A DNA stretch of 64,000 nucleotides from Adenophora triphylla var. japonica (lineage: Eukaryota > Streptophyta > Magnoliopsida > Asterales > Campanulaceae): NCBI GenBank assembly GCA_022495995.1, contig JAFEMH010002492.1, positions 62,001-126,000 of the forward strand. The letters run 5' to 3'. The translations under genes were made by a program, and so were the position numbers. Of this stretch, positions 35,364 to 46,304 are shown piece by piece. The notes under the pieces are model-generated. The model was not told the origin of the DNA. It made no database searches and worked only from the letters and a program-made list of their open reading frames with translations. Position 1 is the stretch's first letter; every line of letters begins with the position of its first letter.

Positions 35364-37379
35364 GTGCCTAGAGCACCCACTATCAAAATATCAAGAGTCA
35401 GAGACAGTACTCTTGAGGGAAGAGTAAACAACATTGCATGTGGCACTTGGTTTGGCCACCCACTGCTTTACAGCTTTCTTTTTGGGTTGCAGAGATCTCA
35501 GTTTATCAGGATGTGTGTTCGGATGTGCATACATCTTCTCACACATCTGAGGCTGATTGAAGTGACCAGACTTTTTGTCAGCCTTGAGTTTGTAACAGAA
35601 GGGTCTAATGTGACCAGGAGCAAGACAATAGTGGCAGATGTAGTGCCTCTTCCTTGGTCTTTTCTCACTCAAAAGGAGTTTTTCTCTAAAAATTGGTTTT
35701 TCCACACCTTTTGAAGTAGAAGCCTCACATCCCTCATTTACAAAATTACTTTTTTCAAAGCCCAAACCAGTTTTGTTAAGCTGACCTATAGAGATAGCTT
35801 CATCAAGTTTCATTTTGCTTTTGTTTAACTTGGTAAATGTACTCTCAGCTTTCTCACATTCATTTTTGAATTTTTCAAGCTCAACTTCTCTTTTGATTAC
35901 AAGGACTTCAAGTTTGGCAATGGTATCTTTTTGAACATCATTTTCCTTTGAAAGTATAACTTTTTCATCTTCACAAGTATCCAATTTATCAGAAAGAGAT
36001 TTATTTACCTTAACAAGTACCTCAATCTTGTCCAATCTTTTCATCCAAACTGTATGCAACTCCTTGTATGTTGCAAAAAGTTCCTCATAGGGGATGTCCC
36101 TATCTTCATCTTCAGAATCTCCTTTTACTGTGAAACAATTCAGCACCAGGTCAGATGTGACACCAGATGTGTATACATCTGAGACCACATCCAAGGAATT
36201 TTCAGAACCTCCATCTTCTATATCTGCAGAAAAGGCATTAAACACAGAATGACAATTGATAATAGACATGTTAGCCACTTTATCTTCATCATCACTGTCA
36301 CTCAGGGCAGCAGTTAAGCTCATTCCCTTCTTTTTAAGTGTGTTAGCACACTCATTGGCATAATGACCAAAGCCACAACATGCCCTACAGTGGACAGACT
36401 CAGAGGATTTGTTATTTTCAAAGCTTGGTTTCTTGAATCCAGTGTCAGTGCTAGGTTTTGGTTTTTCAGTAGCACTGGGAGTAGGTCTGTTAGGAAATTT
36501 ACTTATCCTTTCATTTTTCAGTATGAAACTGAATTTCTTTGAAATAAAAGCCATATCCTCTTCTTCAAGATTCGACTTGTCAATCTCATAGGATAATTCC
36601 ACAAGTTCTCTTGGTAATGCAGCAGCACTTCTGAGAGCAAGACTGTGAGATTTGTTCTTTTCCGAGCTTCAAGGTTTAGCTCAAACACAGTCAAGATACC
36701 TACAATTTTGTCTAGACCTACAGTATTGGTGTCATTAGTTTCCTCAATCACAGCCACTTTTATGTTGAACCTTTCAGGTAAGGTCCTCAAAATCTTACTC
36801 ACAAGTCTTGCATTGGAGATAGATTCTCCTAGACTTGTGCACTCACTTGAAATCTCATGAATCTTAGCAGCATATGACACAATGTCCTCAGTTTCTTCCA
36901 TTCGAAGTAACTCAAACCTATCCATTAAAATTCTCAGCCTCGTAGCTTTTACACTTGGTGCACGCTCACATTGTGTTTTGCAGGATATCCCAAGCAGCTT
37001 TGGCTACACTCTCATTAGTGATAAGCTTGTACATATTCCCAGAAACATGGCTGGAAATAGCACCCATTGATTTTGAATTATAATTAGCAGCCTGAATTTC
37101 TTCAAGAGTCCATTGCTCTTCAGGTTTTCTTTCGAAAATAGACTCACCAACACCAGAAGCAGGCTTCTTCTCCACAGTAGGAGGTTGCCATGCAACAAGG
37201 ATACACATCCAAGCCCTTTCATCAATACTTTTGATGTAATTACGTATCTTAGACTTCCAAAGAGAATAGTTCGTGCCATCCAAGACAGGAGGCCTGTTTT
37301 GATGATTTTGGCATTCCATAGTGACTACACTTTCTGGATCAACACTCAGTAATATATCGAGAGTTGGCTCTGATACCAA
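35364..37379 (-). pseudogene. gag: Copia gag and protease start
   Basis: Starts beside the primer site. The UBN2-like capsid region (WKSKIRNYIKS, AWDILQN, then RFELLRMEETEDIVSYAAKI) needs frameshifts near 36966 and 36665. Zinc knuckles follow: CRACCGFGHYANEC near 36390-36350 and CHYCLAPGHIRPFC near 35635-35590, separated by a coiled, acidic region. The frame stops at 35391, where the protease text reads DS-stop-YFDSGCSRHMTG: a TGA in place of the usual Trp, just before the catalytic DSG. The next frame begins MTGNQAVL at 35363. Confidence 0.9.
37368..37379 (-). promoter_or_regulatory. Primer-binding site, initiator tRNA-Met type
   Basis: On the minus strand ATTGGTATCAGAGCC follows the 5' LTR. 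TGGTATCAGAGC is the standard complement of the initiator tRNA-Met 3' end. Confidence 0.92.
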
Positions 37380-37380
37380 T

Positions 37381-38260
37381 TGAAAGTTTCGTGTAGCTAG
37401 GAAGCTTCAATCACGCAACAGACAACGGATGTGAGTACAGATGTGTCTTACAACTGTCCACACATCCACAGATAATGCAGCGGAATAAAACAAATTAAAA
37501 CAATAACGCAAGAGTTATATACGCTTACTGATCTATGAGATCAGCAAACTAGGCTTACGCCCAAAAACTTTTCACTATAAAAACTATTGTTACTTACAAA
37601 AACAAATAAGTGAAAAACTAAAATACTAAAATACTAAACGAGTTCTAATCACCTTCTATGACAAGAACAATTCCCCTTTCCCAAGTAGGACCTATTCTAG
37701 TCAGAAGTAAAACAAAGAACTCTATGAAAAACTAGATGTGAGTTACGGATGTGAGGCACAACCTTCACTCACAACCTAAAATCAACTATGTTGAAAACTG
37801 TGAAGAATAAGTATTTTCTCTTTCAAAATTTTCGTGTCTTCTCTTGTGCTGAATGTCTTGTATTTATAATGCACCATGGAGAAGATCTTCAAGTAATCAA
37901 CATCTTCCTTTGTGAGATCTCTTTTCCTATAAGAACACATAAACACACTCACAAAGAAATAAAATATTAGTAGGTTAGTCCTAATATAAAATTATGTACA
38001 TAAATAAAAGATATTTACTTTATTTACAATGTCCTAGTCAAAGTAGGACACTTATGAATCTTTCAATGAAAGCATAAAATCAACTTACCAAAAATTCCTC
38101 TTTGATTCGAAATAGGAAACAACTTATTTCCTAAACTAAAGTCCTTTTCACAATAGAACAATATAAATCTTTCCATGAAAGTCCCAAAAATAACTTACCT
38201 TTTTTATATTAATTTGAAATTAAGGAACCACTTTGTTTCCTAAAAAAGCTCAAACTTTCA
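37381..38260 (-). repeat. 5' LTR of the Copia element
   Basis: 880 bp. On the plus strand it starts TGAAAGTTTCGTG and ends CTCAAACTTTCA, followed by the AGTTC duplication. GTATTTATAATGC (near 37860) reads on the minus strand as GCATTATAAATAC, a good TATA box for the genomic RNA. Confidence 0.94.
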
Positions 38261-38366
38261 AGTTCAAAAATACATAAGAGCAAGGACCTTTTCTTTTCTG
38301 TGGAACAAAACACAAATAAGAATTCAACAAATAAATCCATTTTCAAACTAAAAGAAAAACACAATA

Positions 38367-38502
38367 TTTTGGGGGAAACTAGTTTCTCCCTAAGTTATAA
38401 AAAGTCCTGTTTTTTTAAACTGATCTTATATTCGTCAAATATTTGCAAGTTGAAAAAAATTGGACTTTTTATAATTTATGGAGAAATTGATTTCTCCCAA
38501 AA
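38367..38502. mobile_element. Short hairpin MITE
   Basis: 136 bp whose ends fold on each other: TTTTGGGGGAAACTAG and TTATAAAAAGTCC on the left, inverted as GGACTTTTTATAA and TTTCTCCCAAAA on the right. About 40 bp of near-complementary arms. Each arm contains a GAAA...TTTCTCC mini-palindrome, as in the foldback element at 22879. Confidence 0.65.
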
Positions 38503-38784
38503 CTTACTCAAAGAAAAATGACACTATACCTCTTTATTTGCCATTAGAATAAATAATACTCGTATTGTTTTAAAATTGTAAATTTAATTCGATATTCTAT
38601 AAATAAGAATCGTCTTATGGATATATATGAAGATTTAATATTAAATATAAATTCTCAAATTCCTACTTTGAACAACTTTGTGTCACAATGGAGCCTAGGC
38701 GGTTCATATTGACTCAACAAACAACTTCCTCCTACCTACTACAACGTGACCTTTGTTTAACGTATTTGGGGAGCATGCAATATA

Positions 38785-39057
38785 CTCCATTCGTCCCATT
38801 TTAAGCTTTACTTTTTGTCAAAATGAGTATCTCATTAAAAGCTTCACATTTTTTAAAATGACAAATAATTTTTATTATTTTACCCACTCATTCTCTCTCC
38901 TATTTCACTTTTTTACTCACAACACTTTTCAAATTTACTATTTCTCTCACTCATTCTCTCTCCTATTTTACTTTTACACTCACAACATTTTCTCCACTTA
39001 TCTTTTTTCTTAATTTGCATACCGACTGAAAATGGTAAAGCATATAATGGAACGGAG
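38785..39057. mobile_element. Stowaway MITE
   Basis: CTCCATTCGTCCCATTTTAAGC... to ...GGAACGGAG with TA on both sides. 273 bp. Inside, CTCATTCTCTCTCCTATTT appears twice, at about 38886 and 38949, a short internal duplication. Confidence 0.85.
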
Positions 39058-40087
39058 TATGTTGAAGTGTACGATCGAGATATGATTAGGAATGATTTAG
39101 TATGAACGATGAGACAAGCTAAATGACAAAAATGTTATTAATGAAAGGCAAAAATGAGATTCATTAATATAAAAATGTATGTAAAAATGTATGGCCAACC
39201 ATGCGATCCCACCGGACTGCTGTACGATCGTATTGCACATATCTCGGATCCTTTGTAAAACAATAGAGTTGAGAGCCCGATAATGGTTTCATTTTTGACA
39301 CCATTAACAACATTTTCAAGATCAAAAGAGATCAAAGTGCAAAGAGCTAGTAGCAAGACATTCTTTATAACATAATAGTATAACTATTCATTAATTTTCA
39401 TTACATTACATTAACAAGAGCTAAAAAGCTTGGCCCTTCCACCAAATCTACTCAAATAACTTAATACTAGTGCAATTTATAAACTATAATAATAAAAAGT
39501 TTTTAAAAAAAAATTGAATACCAAATTTTCAACCCAAAAAAATCTGAATATTTCTTCTTGATTTATCATACAAATGATATTCTTCTACACACACTCACAC
39601 ATACACACACATCAACCTTTACCTTCATCATCTACAACACCCACAGCATCAGAGCACAATATTACCATATTCCAATATTACCCTTCTTCTATCTTCTTCA
39701 ATATTTTTTCACTCCTTCCAATATTTCTTTTCACTTCCTCCCCACTTTTTTTTTTTTTTTTCAATTTACTACACGATTAATTACCCATTTTACGCTTACT
39801 ATTTTTCTTCCCCAATATCTTACAATCAAACCCTAATTTAACCTTCCCCATTAACAAAGATAAAAAAATAAAAATAAAAAAGATAGCAGTCTCCGTTCCG
39901 CTTTCATGCCTTCTTTCAGCCTCAATTTTCAAGATCCAATTGCTTTTCCATTTTTAAAAAATATCATGGAAAGTTTGGATTTTTTGAAGAATTGAGTTGA
40001 AGCGAAACAGAGGTTCATAATTCATTCGGATTGGAGTTGACCGGGATCAAGATTTGAATCCGGTGGGGTGAATTTGTGTTCTTTTCT
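39058..40087. other. Spacer and probable 3' region of the PNRC-like gene
   Basis: No gene seen. A 72-codon minus-strand frame at 39138 shows no recognisable family. The stretch 39540-39990 is rich in CT and CA on the plus strand, and the part nearest 40088 is probably the 3' UTR of the gene to the right. Confidence 0.5.
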
Positions 40088-40618
40088 TTACTCTAATCGG
40101 AGTAATCGCCGGAGATCTTTTGTAGCGTAGTCGTCTACGGTGGCGTTGGGACATGATTTCCGGTTGAAAAAGGAAGGTAGGGGTACTGCCCTTGGAGACG
40201 GTGAGAGGGAGAACGCCGATCCGGCGTAAACGTCGGTTGACGGACGTGACAAACGGATTTGTTTGGTTACCATTTCGGTGGTCCCGGATAATGACGTCAA
40301 CGGCGTCGGATTTTCCTTCCAATCAATTGACTCTCCTCTCCTCAAAATCGTCACCTGTCCTATCCCAACTTGGTTAGATCTCGTCGCCTTCAGGTCCCCA
40401 ACACTCGCCGATCTCTTTGGTCCCGGTGCCGGCTCCGGCGACCGCCTTCTCTGTTGTTCAGGACGAACCTGGACTTTCCGGTTGCCGTTGATGTTAGGTC
40501 TAATTTGCCCATTTCCATTTCCGTAGTAGTTACTTTTCCGGCGAGGAAAAACCACCGGAGCAACTCTGATTCTCTGATGAATCAAACAATCTTGGGGACG
40601 CAACACCTCTGTACCCAT
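40088..40618 (-). CDS. Plant PNRC-motif-like small basic protein
   Basis: Intact 176-residue single-exon frame starting MGTEVLRPQDCLI, an N-terminus I recognise from a conserved plant family of unknown function. The middle is basic and Pro-rich (RRKSNYYGNGNG, RPEQQRRRSPEPAPGPKRS, then SVGDLKATR). Then comes VTILRRGESID, another conserved block. Near the end, YAGSAFSLSPSPRAVPLPSF matches the proline-rich nuclear receptor coactivator (PNRC) motif as recalled, followed by the conserved tail DLRRLLRLE. In animals PNRC proteins link decapping factors; whether the plant family does so is inference. No transmembrane or signal segment. The frame is clean and GC-richer than its surroundings, so it is probably a working gene. 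Confidence 0.82.
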   Translation of the reverse strand: MGTEVLRPQDCLIHQRIRVAPVVFPRRKSNYYGNGNGQIRPNINGNRKVQVRPEQQRRRSPEPAPGPKRSASVGDLKATRSNQVGIGQVTILRRGESIDWKENPTPLTSLSGTTEMVTKQIRLSRPSTDVYAGSAFSLSPSPRAVPLPSFFNRKSCPNATVDDYATKDLRRLLRLE

Positions 40619-41040
40619 TTAACCCAAATTAAATTTTCTCTTACTTCGAAAATTTCCCGGAATAATAATCAATCACCCCTTTCTTCTTCTCAAACTCCAA
40701 ACAAACAAAACTACGTAAAATCAAGAAATCTTTTCAAGGAAGGAAGAGAGTTTGTTTCTTTTCTTTCTTTTGCTCCGTTTAATCTCTCAGATTTTGAAAT
40801 CTTCAAACAAAAAGGAGGGAAGTGAAAGAAATTTCTTAGAACTAGATAATGCTCTGGTGTTGTATGAAGGCTATATTTATGTATATGTGTTATAGGAAAG
40901 AAATCAAAATAAGATGTGAAAATGGAAGTTGTCTATGGAGGTGATTATATAGGGGAAATTTGGGAAAGAAATGTGAGGAAGGGAATTAATTAATTGGGTG
41001 GAGGGTTCCCACCGTCCTTCTTGCTAATGCGTGAGTCAGT
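40619..41040 (-). promoter_or_regulatory. Leader and promoter region of the PNRC-like gene
   Basis: On the minus strand, CCTATATAATC at about 40953-40943 and ATAAATATAG at about 40880-40871 are TATA-like. Both lie 250-335 bp upstream of the ATG, implying a long leader, which contains purine-rich GA tracts. I cannot choose between them. Confidence 0.45.
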
Positions 41041-41129
41041 TTTTAGAGAGAGAAAGTGATGAGAGAGAGGGCCGTCTTGTTTGAGTTCGAGTGGCTGACC
41101 TTTGATTAGGTTTCACGGTAGGTCCATCC

Positions 41130-41386
41130 TTTTTTTTTTTTTTTTTTTGATAACAAGGTTCTCTAGCTTGCTTCACAGTATCCTACTAGCGGTGGTAAAT
41201 CGCGGATATCGAATCAATCGAGGTGGCGAGCCAATCTGCTTAGCTGCTTGAATGGATGTGTCAGGAGGCTTAGAGGCCCTGAAATCCAAAGAAATTAATG
41301 TCCAGCAATTACCCTTAGGGGAATCGAGCCGTGTGGCCTCACTTCTGGAAAGCCCCAAGATACCATTGCGCCATGGCCCATTAGGT
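41130..41386 (-). mobile_element. tRNA-derived SINE
   Basis: On the minus strand it starts GGGCCATGGCGCAATGGTATC (A-box-like text) and has GGCTCGATTCCCC about 45 bases on (B-box-like), then ends in a poly-A tail (poly-T at 41130-41148 on the plus strand). The 11-bp direct repeat TAGGTCCATCC at 41119-41129 and 41387-41397 is a target duplication made by LINE-type priming. 257 bp with no coding capacity; it depends on a LINE enzyme. Confidence 0.88.
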
Positions 41387-41415
41387 TAGGTCCATCCTCT
41401 TTTATTGTTATTAAC

Positions 41416-42169
41416 TAGGGGTTAAATGGTTCGGTTTGGATCAATTTAATTTAAGGATCGAACCACTAGTTATTGATTTGGAAAAATTTTAAATCGAATT
41501 GTATCATGAAAAAATTCAAATTGAACCAAATCGTCATAGTTTGGTTCGGTTTGGTTTGAACCGTGGTTTGATTTTACGGTTCGAACCGCAGTTTAAACCA
41601 CAATTCAAACCACGGTTCAAATCATGTAATAGAATATTGCTTAAACAATTAATTAGAACATGATTTCAAACTACACAATTTATTGTCTTGTTTGTTTAGA
41701 TTTTCCAAACATAACATACATTAGAGATTCAGTATTTAAACACAACTTGAAATTGTACTTCAATGTTTATGATAACATGTCATTTGAGTACTTATAATAG
41801 TATGTGCTAAAGAGTGAATTAACATTATTACAAGAAGATTAACCAAAAGAAAAAAGGGTTATGGGCTAAAACCTATGAATAGAATTAGGGGTTTTCAAAT
41901 CTAAATGTAAGGTGAAAATGAAAGATATACATATCTACGGTTAATATTGAACGGTTTGGTGGTTTGGTTTATTAGTTCGGTTTGGTGGTTCGGTCTCGTG
42001 ATCTCGAACCGTGATTTGGGGGTCCAAACCGCAGATCAAATCGAACCACACAGTTTGACATTTTTTGAAATTAAACCAAACCACGATTACTTGAAAACCG
42101 AACTAAATCGCATGATTTGATTTGATTCGATTTCGAACCGCGATTTGAACCGAACCACTTACACTCCTA
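41416..42169. mobile_element. Non-autonomous hAT-like element
   Basis: Starts TAGGGGTTAAATGGTTCGG and ends CCACTTACACTCCTA, inverted to each other over about 20 bp. Flanks TTATTAAC (41408-41415) and GTATTAAC (42170-42177) agree at 7 of 8 positions, fitting the 8-bp duplication of hAT elements. Both subterminal regions are packed with GGTTCGGTTTGG/AACCGAACC words in both orientations. No transposase. Confidence 0.78.
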
Positions 42170-42870
42170 GTATTAACGCCAATTTTTTTTCCTTTTGTTT
42201 ATAAAATACTCCACCCAATTAGCAATAAATATTTAAAAGGAGTAATTGTTCAAAAGCCTTTGGGTCTAACATTAATTACTAAGGAAGACAAATATTTTTG
42301 TTTATTACTCTAAGGTTCTTGGGATGAAAATACCTCTGAAAGCCTCATTTCATGCGCGCTTTAGGCCTTTCACGCATATTCAGTCCAAAAAATAGCATCC
42401 CCCTCTGATTCACAACTATCAGAGTTAAAAAAAAAAAAACTAATAGTCATCTATCAAAGTAAAAATATTTGATAACCAACTATTGAGGCAAAACGACTCT
42501 AATAGTAATGAGACTACAATTGAAATACACAAATAAAAAGGAATTTTTATCTAGTGAAATAGAGGATTGATCAAAGTCGGTGAGTTGGGTCTTGCTTGGG
42601 GATGCTTCTTCTTCATCTTCATCATCAACATCCATTAGTCATCGTTTTCGCGATTTTGACGAAAAGCAAGAATCTAGTAGTTGAGATTAGAAGTCTATAT
42701 CACTTCGTCACTTCTTTTGAAGACAAATGAATAACACGTCAACCTGATCTGATGTGGTAATCGCTGCCGACAAGGAGGGAATGAGGGGTGAACATCTTCG
42801 GTTCGATGGGGAGGGGTTGAATGTCACCATCGTTTTTTAAGAAGGGGGAAGGGGAAAGGGGGAAGGGGAG
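42170..42870. other. Spacer, no gene seen
   Basis: AT-rich DNA with a purine-rich run (GGGGGAAGGGG repeats, 42841-42870) leading into a TA microsatellite. No supported feature. Confidence 0.5.
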
Positions 42871-43026
42871 CATATATATATATATATATATGTATACATG
42901 TATATATATATATATGTATGCATGTATATACATATATATGTATATATGTATACGTATACATATATATGTATATATGTATATATGTATATATATATGTATA
43001 CATGTATACATGAATACATATACATG

Positions 43027-43090
<64 letters not shown>
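42871..43090. repeat. TA/TATG microsatellite, left block
   Basis: About 220 bp of TATATA with interspersed TATG, CATG and CATA. Many Tyr/Ile-rich ORFs on both strands are artefacts of this repeat. Confidence 0.95.
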
Positions 43091-43091
<1 letters not shown>

Positions 43092-43364
43092 TCCTCAGAT
43101 CCCATAGAGCTTAGGAAGATTATATTTGGCACGGGAATTAAGGAATATTATTATAGTATTAGGAGAGAGAATGAGTGGAAGAAGTGTTGTGAGTGTGAAA
43201 AATTAAATAGGAGAGAGAATGAGTGGAGGGAATAGTAAATTATAATGTGTTGTGAGTATTAAAATAATGTAGGAGAGAGAATGAGTGGAGGGAATAGTAA
43301 ATTTCTTAAGAGTTATGGGACGCCCAAAATAGAAAGTTTTCTTAAGACTTATGGGACGAGAGGA

Positions 43365-43365
<1 letters not shown>
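43091..43365. mobile_element. Stowaway-like MITE inside a TA microsatellite
   Basis: CTCCTCAGATCCCATAGAG... to ...TATGGGACGAGAGGAG, with TA on both sides supplied by the microsatellite. Inside, AGGAGAGAGAATGAGTGGA occurs three times (about 43160, 43208 and 43270). Confidence 0.82.
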
Positions 43366-43460
<95 letters not shown>

Positions 43461-43480
43461 ATATATATATATATATATAA
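43366..43480. repeat. TA microsatellite, right block
   Basis: About 115 bp of nearly pure (TA)n with one GTG interruption. ORFs across it are artefacts. Confidence 0.95.
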
Positions 43481-43603
43481 GATTTTTAGGTGATATACCC
43501 GGATTTGAATCCCAAATTATAAGCCCGATAGAGGATTTTTAGGAGATATATTCACACTATTTGTGGACGTGAACACAACGATTATATTACGTGATCTCAA
43601 CTT

Positions 43604-44144
43604 TGAAAAGTAATAAAAGAAGAAAACACATAATTTGTTCACCCAGCTTATCCCTTCATACTACATATGAGGACACTACCAAATCAAGATATTCACTAAT
43701 ATCACCAATTTGTTTGTTACAATATTTGTTCATATTTACAACAATAAACCTAGCCTTCGAATCATGAACACTCTCTCACAAAAATAAACCCTAAAGATCT
43801 CCTAGTCAGGCCACTTATGGAATGCCCATAAAGGCACCCCAAGACCCACCACTGTCTTGACTCTCTTTGCTAACCTCACAGATTCTCTCTGGTTAACATA
43901 AATTAGCGATAATTAATTTGATCACACAAGCGACACAATAATATACCATCATCAATTGTATTTATAGGAGTAACAAACCTAAACACACAAGGATTCCAAT
44001 TCATTCTCCAAGAAGTAATATGTTTCTTGCCAAGAAAAGAATTATGTTTCCATAAGGAGACCACACAAAATAAGGAAATAAATCACTGCTGCAATTTCAA
44101 CCTTTTCCTTCTTCCGCTAGGTTTGTTCCAATTCCAATCCCACA
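43604..44144 (-). repeat. LTR-like dispersed repeat, left copy
   Basis: About 540 bp matching 47198-47728 along its length, for example AATCATGAACAC, GATAATTAATTTGATCACACAA, and TTGCAATTTCAACCTTTTCCTT (each 22 or fewer). On the plus strand it begins TGAAAAGTAATAAA and ends near CCAATCCCACA. Read on the minus strand this gives TG...CA ends as in an LTR. I could not find a target duplication. Confidence 0.6.
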
Positions 44145-44682
44145 TGGAGACAAACCACAAGTGACTTTCACCGTCAAACTCCCACATGATAATGACTTTC
44201 GCATATTGTAACCAGTTTATTTGACTTCCGCCAAAAGTCAAACCACTAGGCTCAACAAAGCCCGCACAAACAAATTGAAACGAAGCATAAATCTTCAACA
44301 TAACTGCTAAATTCTTGCCTCGAGTCTTCACTTTCCAAGTGATCCTCTCCGCAAACATCTCCTCTCATTTGTCTCTTGCTATGCGAATCACATGCCTTCA
44401 CTGTATTGGTCATGTATGTGTCCCAAGACAACTACCTCAACTCAGTTATGGATAATGTTCATGTTGGCCAAGTTGTTCTCGTTAGCACAAACCTTCACAA
44501 TTAGCTTTCTACCAACATACCATTCATGAGATTTCTCTTATTATGGCGATCTCACCCCCCCCCTCCATTTTTCATTGGGGTACCTCTCGATTCCCCAACA
44601 AAACAGTTGTATGTGATTTACAACATATTGCCTCCAAACTATCAAGTCAGTTCCTTGCAATCCTTCATAACCATAGTCGAAG
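44145..44682. other. Interior of the LTR-like pair, left part
   Basis: About 0.5 kb with one 91-codon minus-strand frame (44083-44358) overlapping the repeat edge and no recognised domain. No gene supported. A C-rich run lies at 44553-44563. Confidence 0.4.
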
Positions 44683-44687
44683 GTGAC

Positions 44688-46185
44688 TGATAGAAGAAAT
44701 CTCCCTTTTATTATAAATAACTAGCAAGTGCACTAGTTACCAATGTAGTAATATGCACAAAGCAAGGGTCGAATCCACAAAGACGAGTGTGGAACAAGTT
44801 TATTTTATTAATGCAAAAAGTAAGAAAATGGTTTTTTGATTTATTTGATTATTAATCCTAAGAAAGCAAGAAATTAAGGAAATCAAGAAGACAAGAGATT
44901 CATGAATTGGGGACCATAACAATTGTCTCTTTATGATTTTTAAATCATGTAAAAAGAATTCAATCTCATTCTTGGGTTCATTCACAAAAATTTAGAGTTA
45001 AGATGTTAATATCTTCCGTTAAGTCGATAAACACATTAAAACCATAATATCTCTATCTTGTTTATATATTCCGTGAAATCAATATAAACATTCAAGAGAT
45101 TCAATTAAAAACATAAGAACATAAGAACCTATATTCATTTATTTCCGTAAAGTAATCAATTAAATTCATTATTCTCAACAATGGTAAATGTATAAATCAT
45201 ACATGTGAGTGAAACGATTTATACCCAAATAAATTCAATAGCCAAAAGTATCATAATTATACAATTGAAGTCAAAGTATAATAATAAAAAATGTTGAGAA
45301 AACAAGAATGAGAAAGAGATAAGAAGATTTAAAACCCTATCATAAAGATCCAATTGTTACTTACCTCAATCCACGAGTCAAAATAAATTAGCCTAGAATA
45401 ACCATTAAAATTAAAATATTAAATAATCAAAACCTTGAATTAAACCTTCAATACTTTTAAAGAAACATAAACTATAAATTAAGAGAAGTAGAAGATGATA
45501 ATATGATAAAAGCGATACAAAAACTTGTCCAGGGATCTTTTATAAAGTAGGAGGGAGGAGGAATTCCTGATTTACAGCAAAAATAGGTCAATTTCCTAGC
45601 CAAAGTAGGATTCTGTCAAAATCTGTCACAAATTTTGTAGCAAAATATGTTGAAAACACCTTTTAAATCTATGACGTACCAAATCCGTCACTAATTTCTG
45701 TCAGATACCCTGGGCCGGCCATGGGCGCGGCCGCTCGGCCATGTGCTGCACAGTCGCCCTGTTTTTCTGCCAAAATGGCGCGGCCGCTCGGCCTGTGGCG
45801 TGGTCGCTCCATTCCTGGCCCTATTTCCTCGACCACGGTCTTATTTTCTTGGCCAGTTGCTCCTGGCTCATGCCTTGGCCGCATTTTCTCAGCTAATGCC
45901 TTGCACTTGGCCGGCCGGCCTAAAATTCCAGTTGTAGCCCCTCATTTTCCACTATATTGCAATTTAGCCCCTGAACTTTATAATATCAGTTTACTCCCTA
46001 ATTTTTCATAATTGAAATTTGGTCCCTGAACTTCCAAAACAAGATTATATCCTCCATTTTCTGCCTAATTCTTTTTCAATCCCTGTACTTTCAAAATACT
46101 AACAAAAAACTTTAAATTCTCAAGGTTTTGAGTACCAAGTAAGCTAGGAAACATATCTTTTGGATGGGTAAAACCACATCCATCA
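44688..46185 (-). repeat. Solo LTR of the Athila-like family
   Basis: 1498 bp. On the plus strand it starts TGATAGAAGAAATCTCCC and ends CCACATCCATCA, the reverse of the LTR at 215-1748 (TGATGGATGTG...). GTGAC flanks it at 44683-44687 and 46186-46190, an exact 5-bp duplication. It includes the same GC-rich GGCCGGCC/GGCGCGGCCGC stretch (about 45713-45915). No interior is left. Confidence 0.92.
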
Positions 46186-46304
46186 GTGACCACCAACCTT
46201 CCTTTACATGACTGCTCACATAATTAAGTCTTATATCCCTTCACTGAATGTCCCTGTAAATCACTCAATTACAACATAGTCCCACCCGTAATCTTAACTC
46301 GTCC

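Larger units (their letters stand above)
29547..38260 (-). mobile_element. Complete Copia retrotransposon, SIRE-like
   Basis: Two 880-bp LTRs (29547-30426 and 37381-38260), TGAAAGTTTC...CTTTCA, with AGTTC at 29542-29546 and 38261-38265. The tRNA-iMet primer site is beside the right LTR and the polypurine tract beside the left one, so it reads right to left. Domain order is gag, protease, integrase, RT, RNase H, which defines Copia. The Gag with UBN2-like region and zinc knuckles, and a 1.7-kb 3' region with an extra ORF and GGGGGAG runs, point to the SIRE/Maximus lineage. It has several stops and at least two frameshifts. Confidence 0.95.

Noticed and set aside
39138..39356. 72-codon minus-strand ORF with hydrophobic ends
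   Set aside because: No family recognised, no supporting promoter or neighbour; likely chance in AT-rich DNA.
42739..43542. Several Tyr/Ile-rich ORFs on both strands
   Set aside because: They are translations of TA and TATG microsatellites; no start context, no other composition, frames exist on both strands alike.
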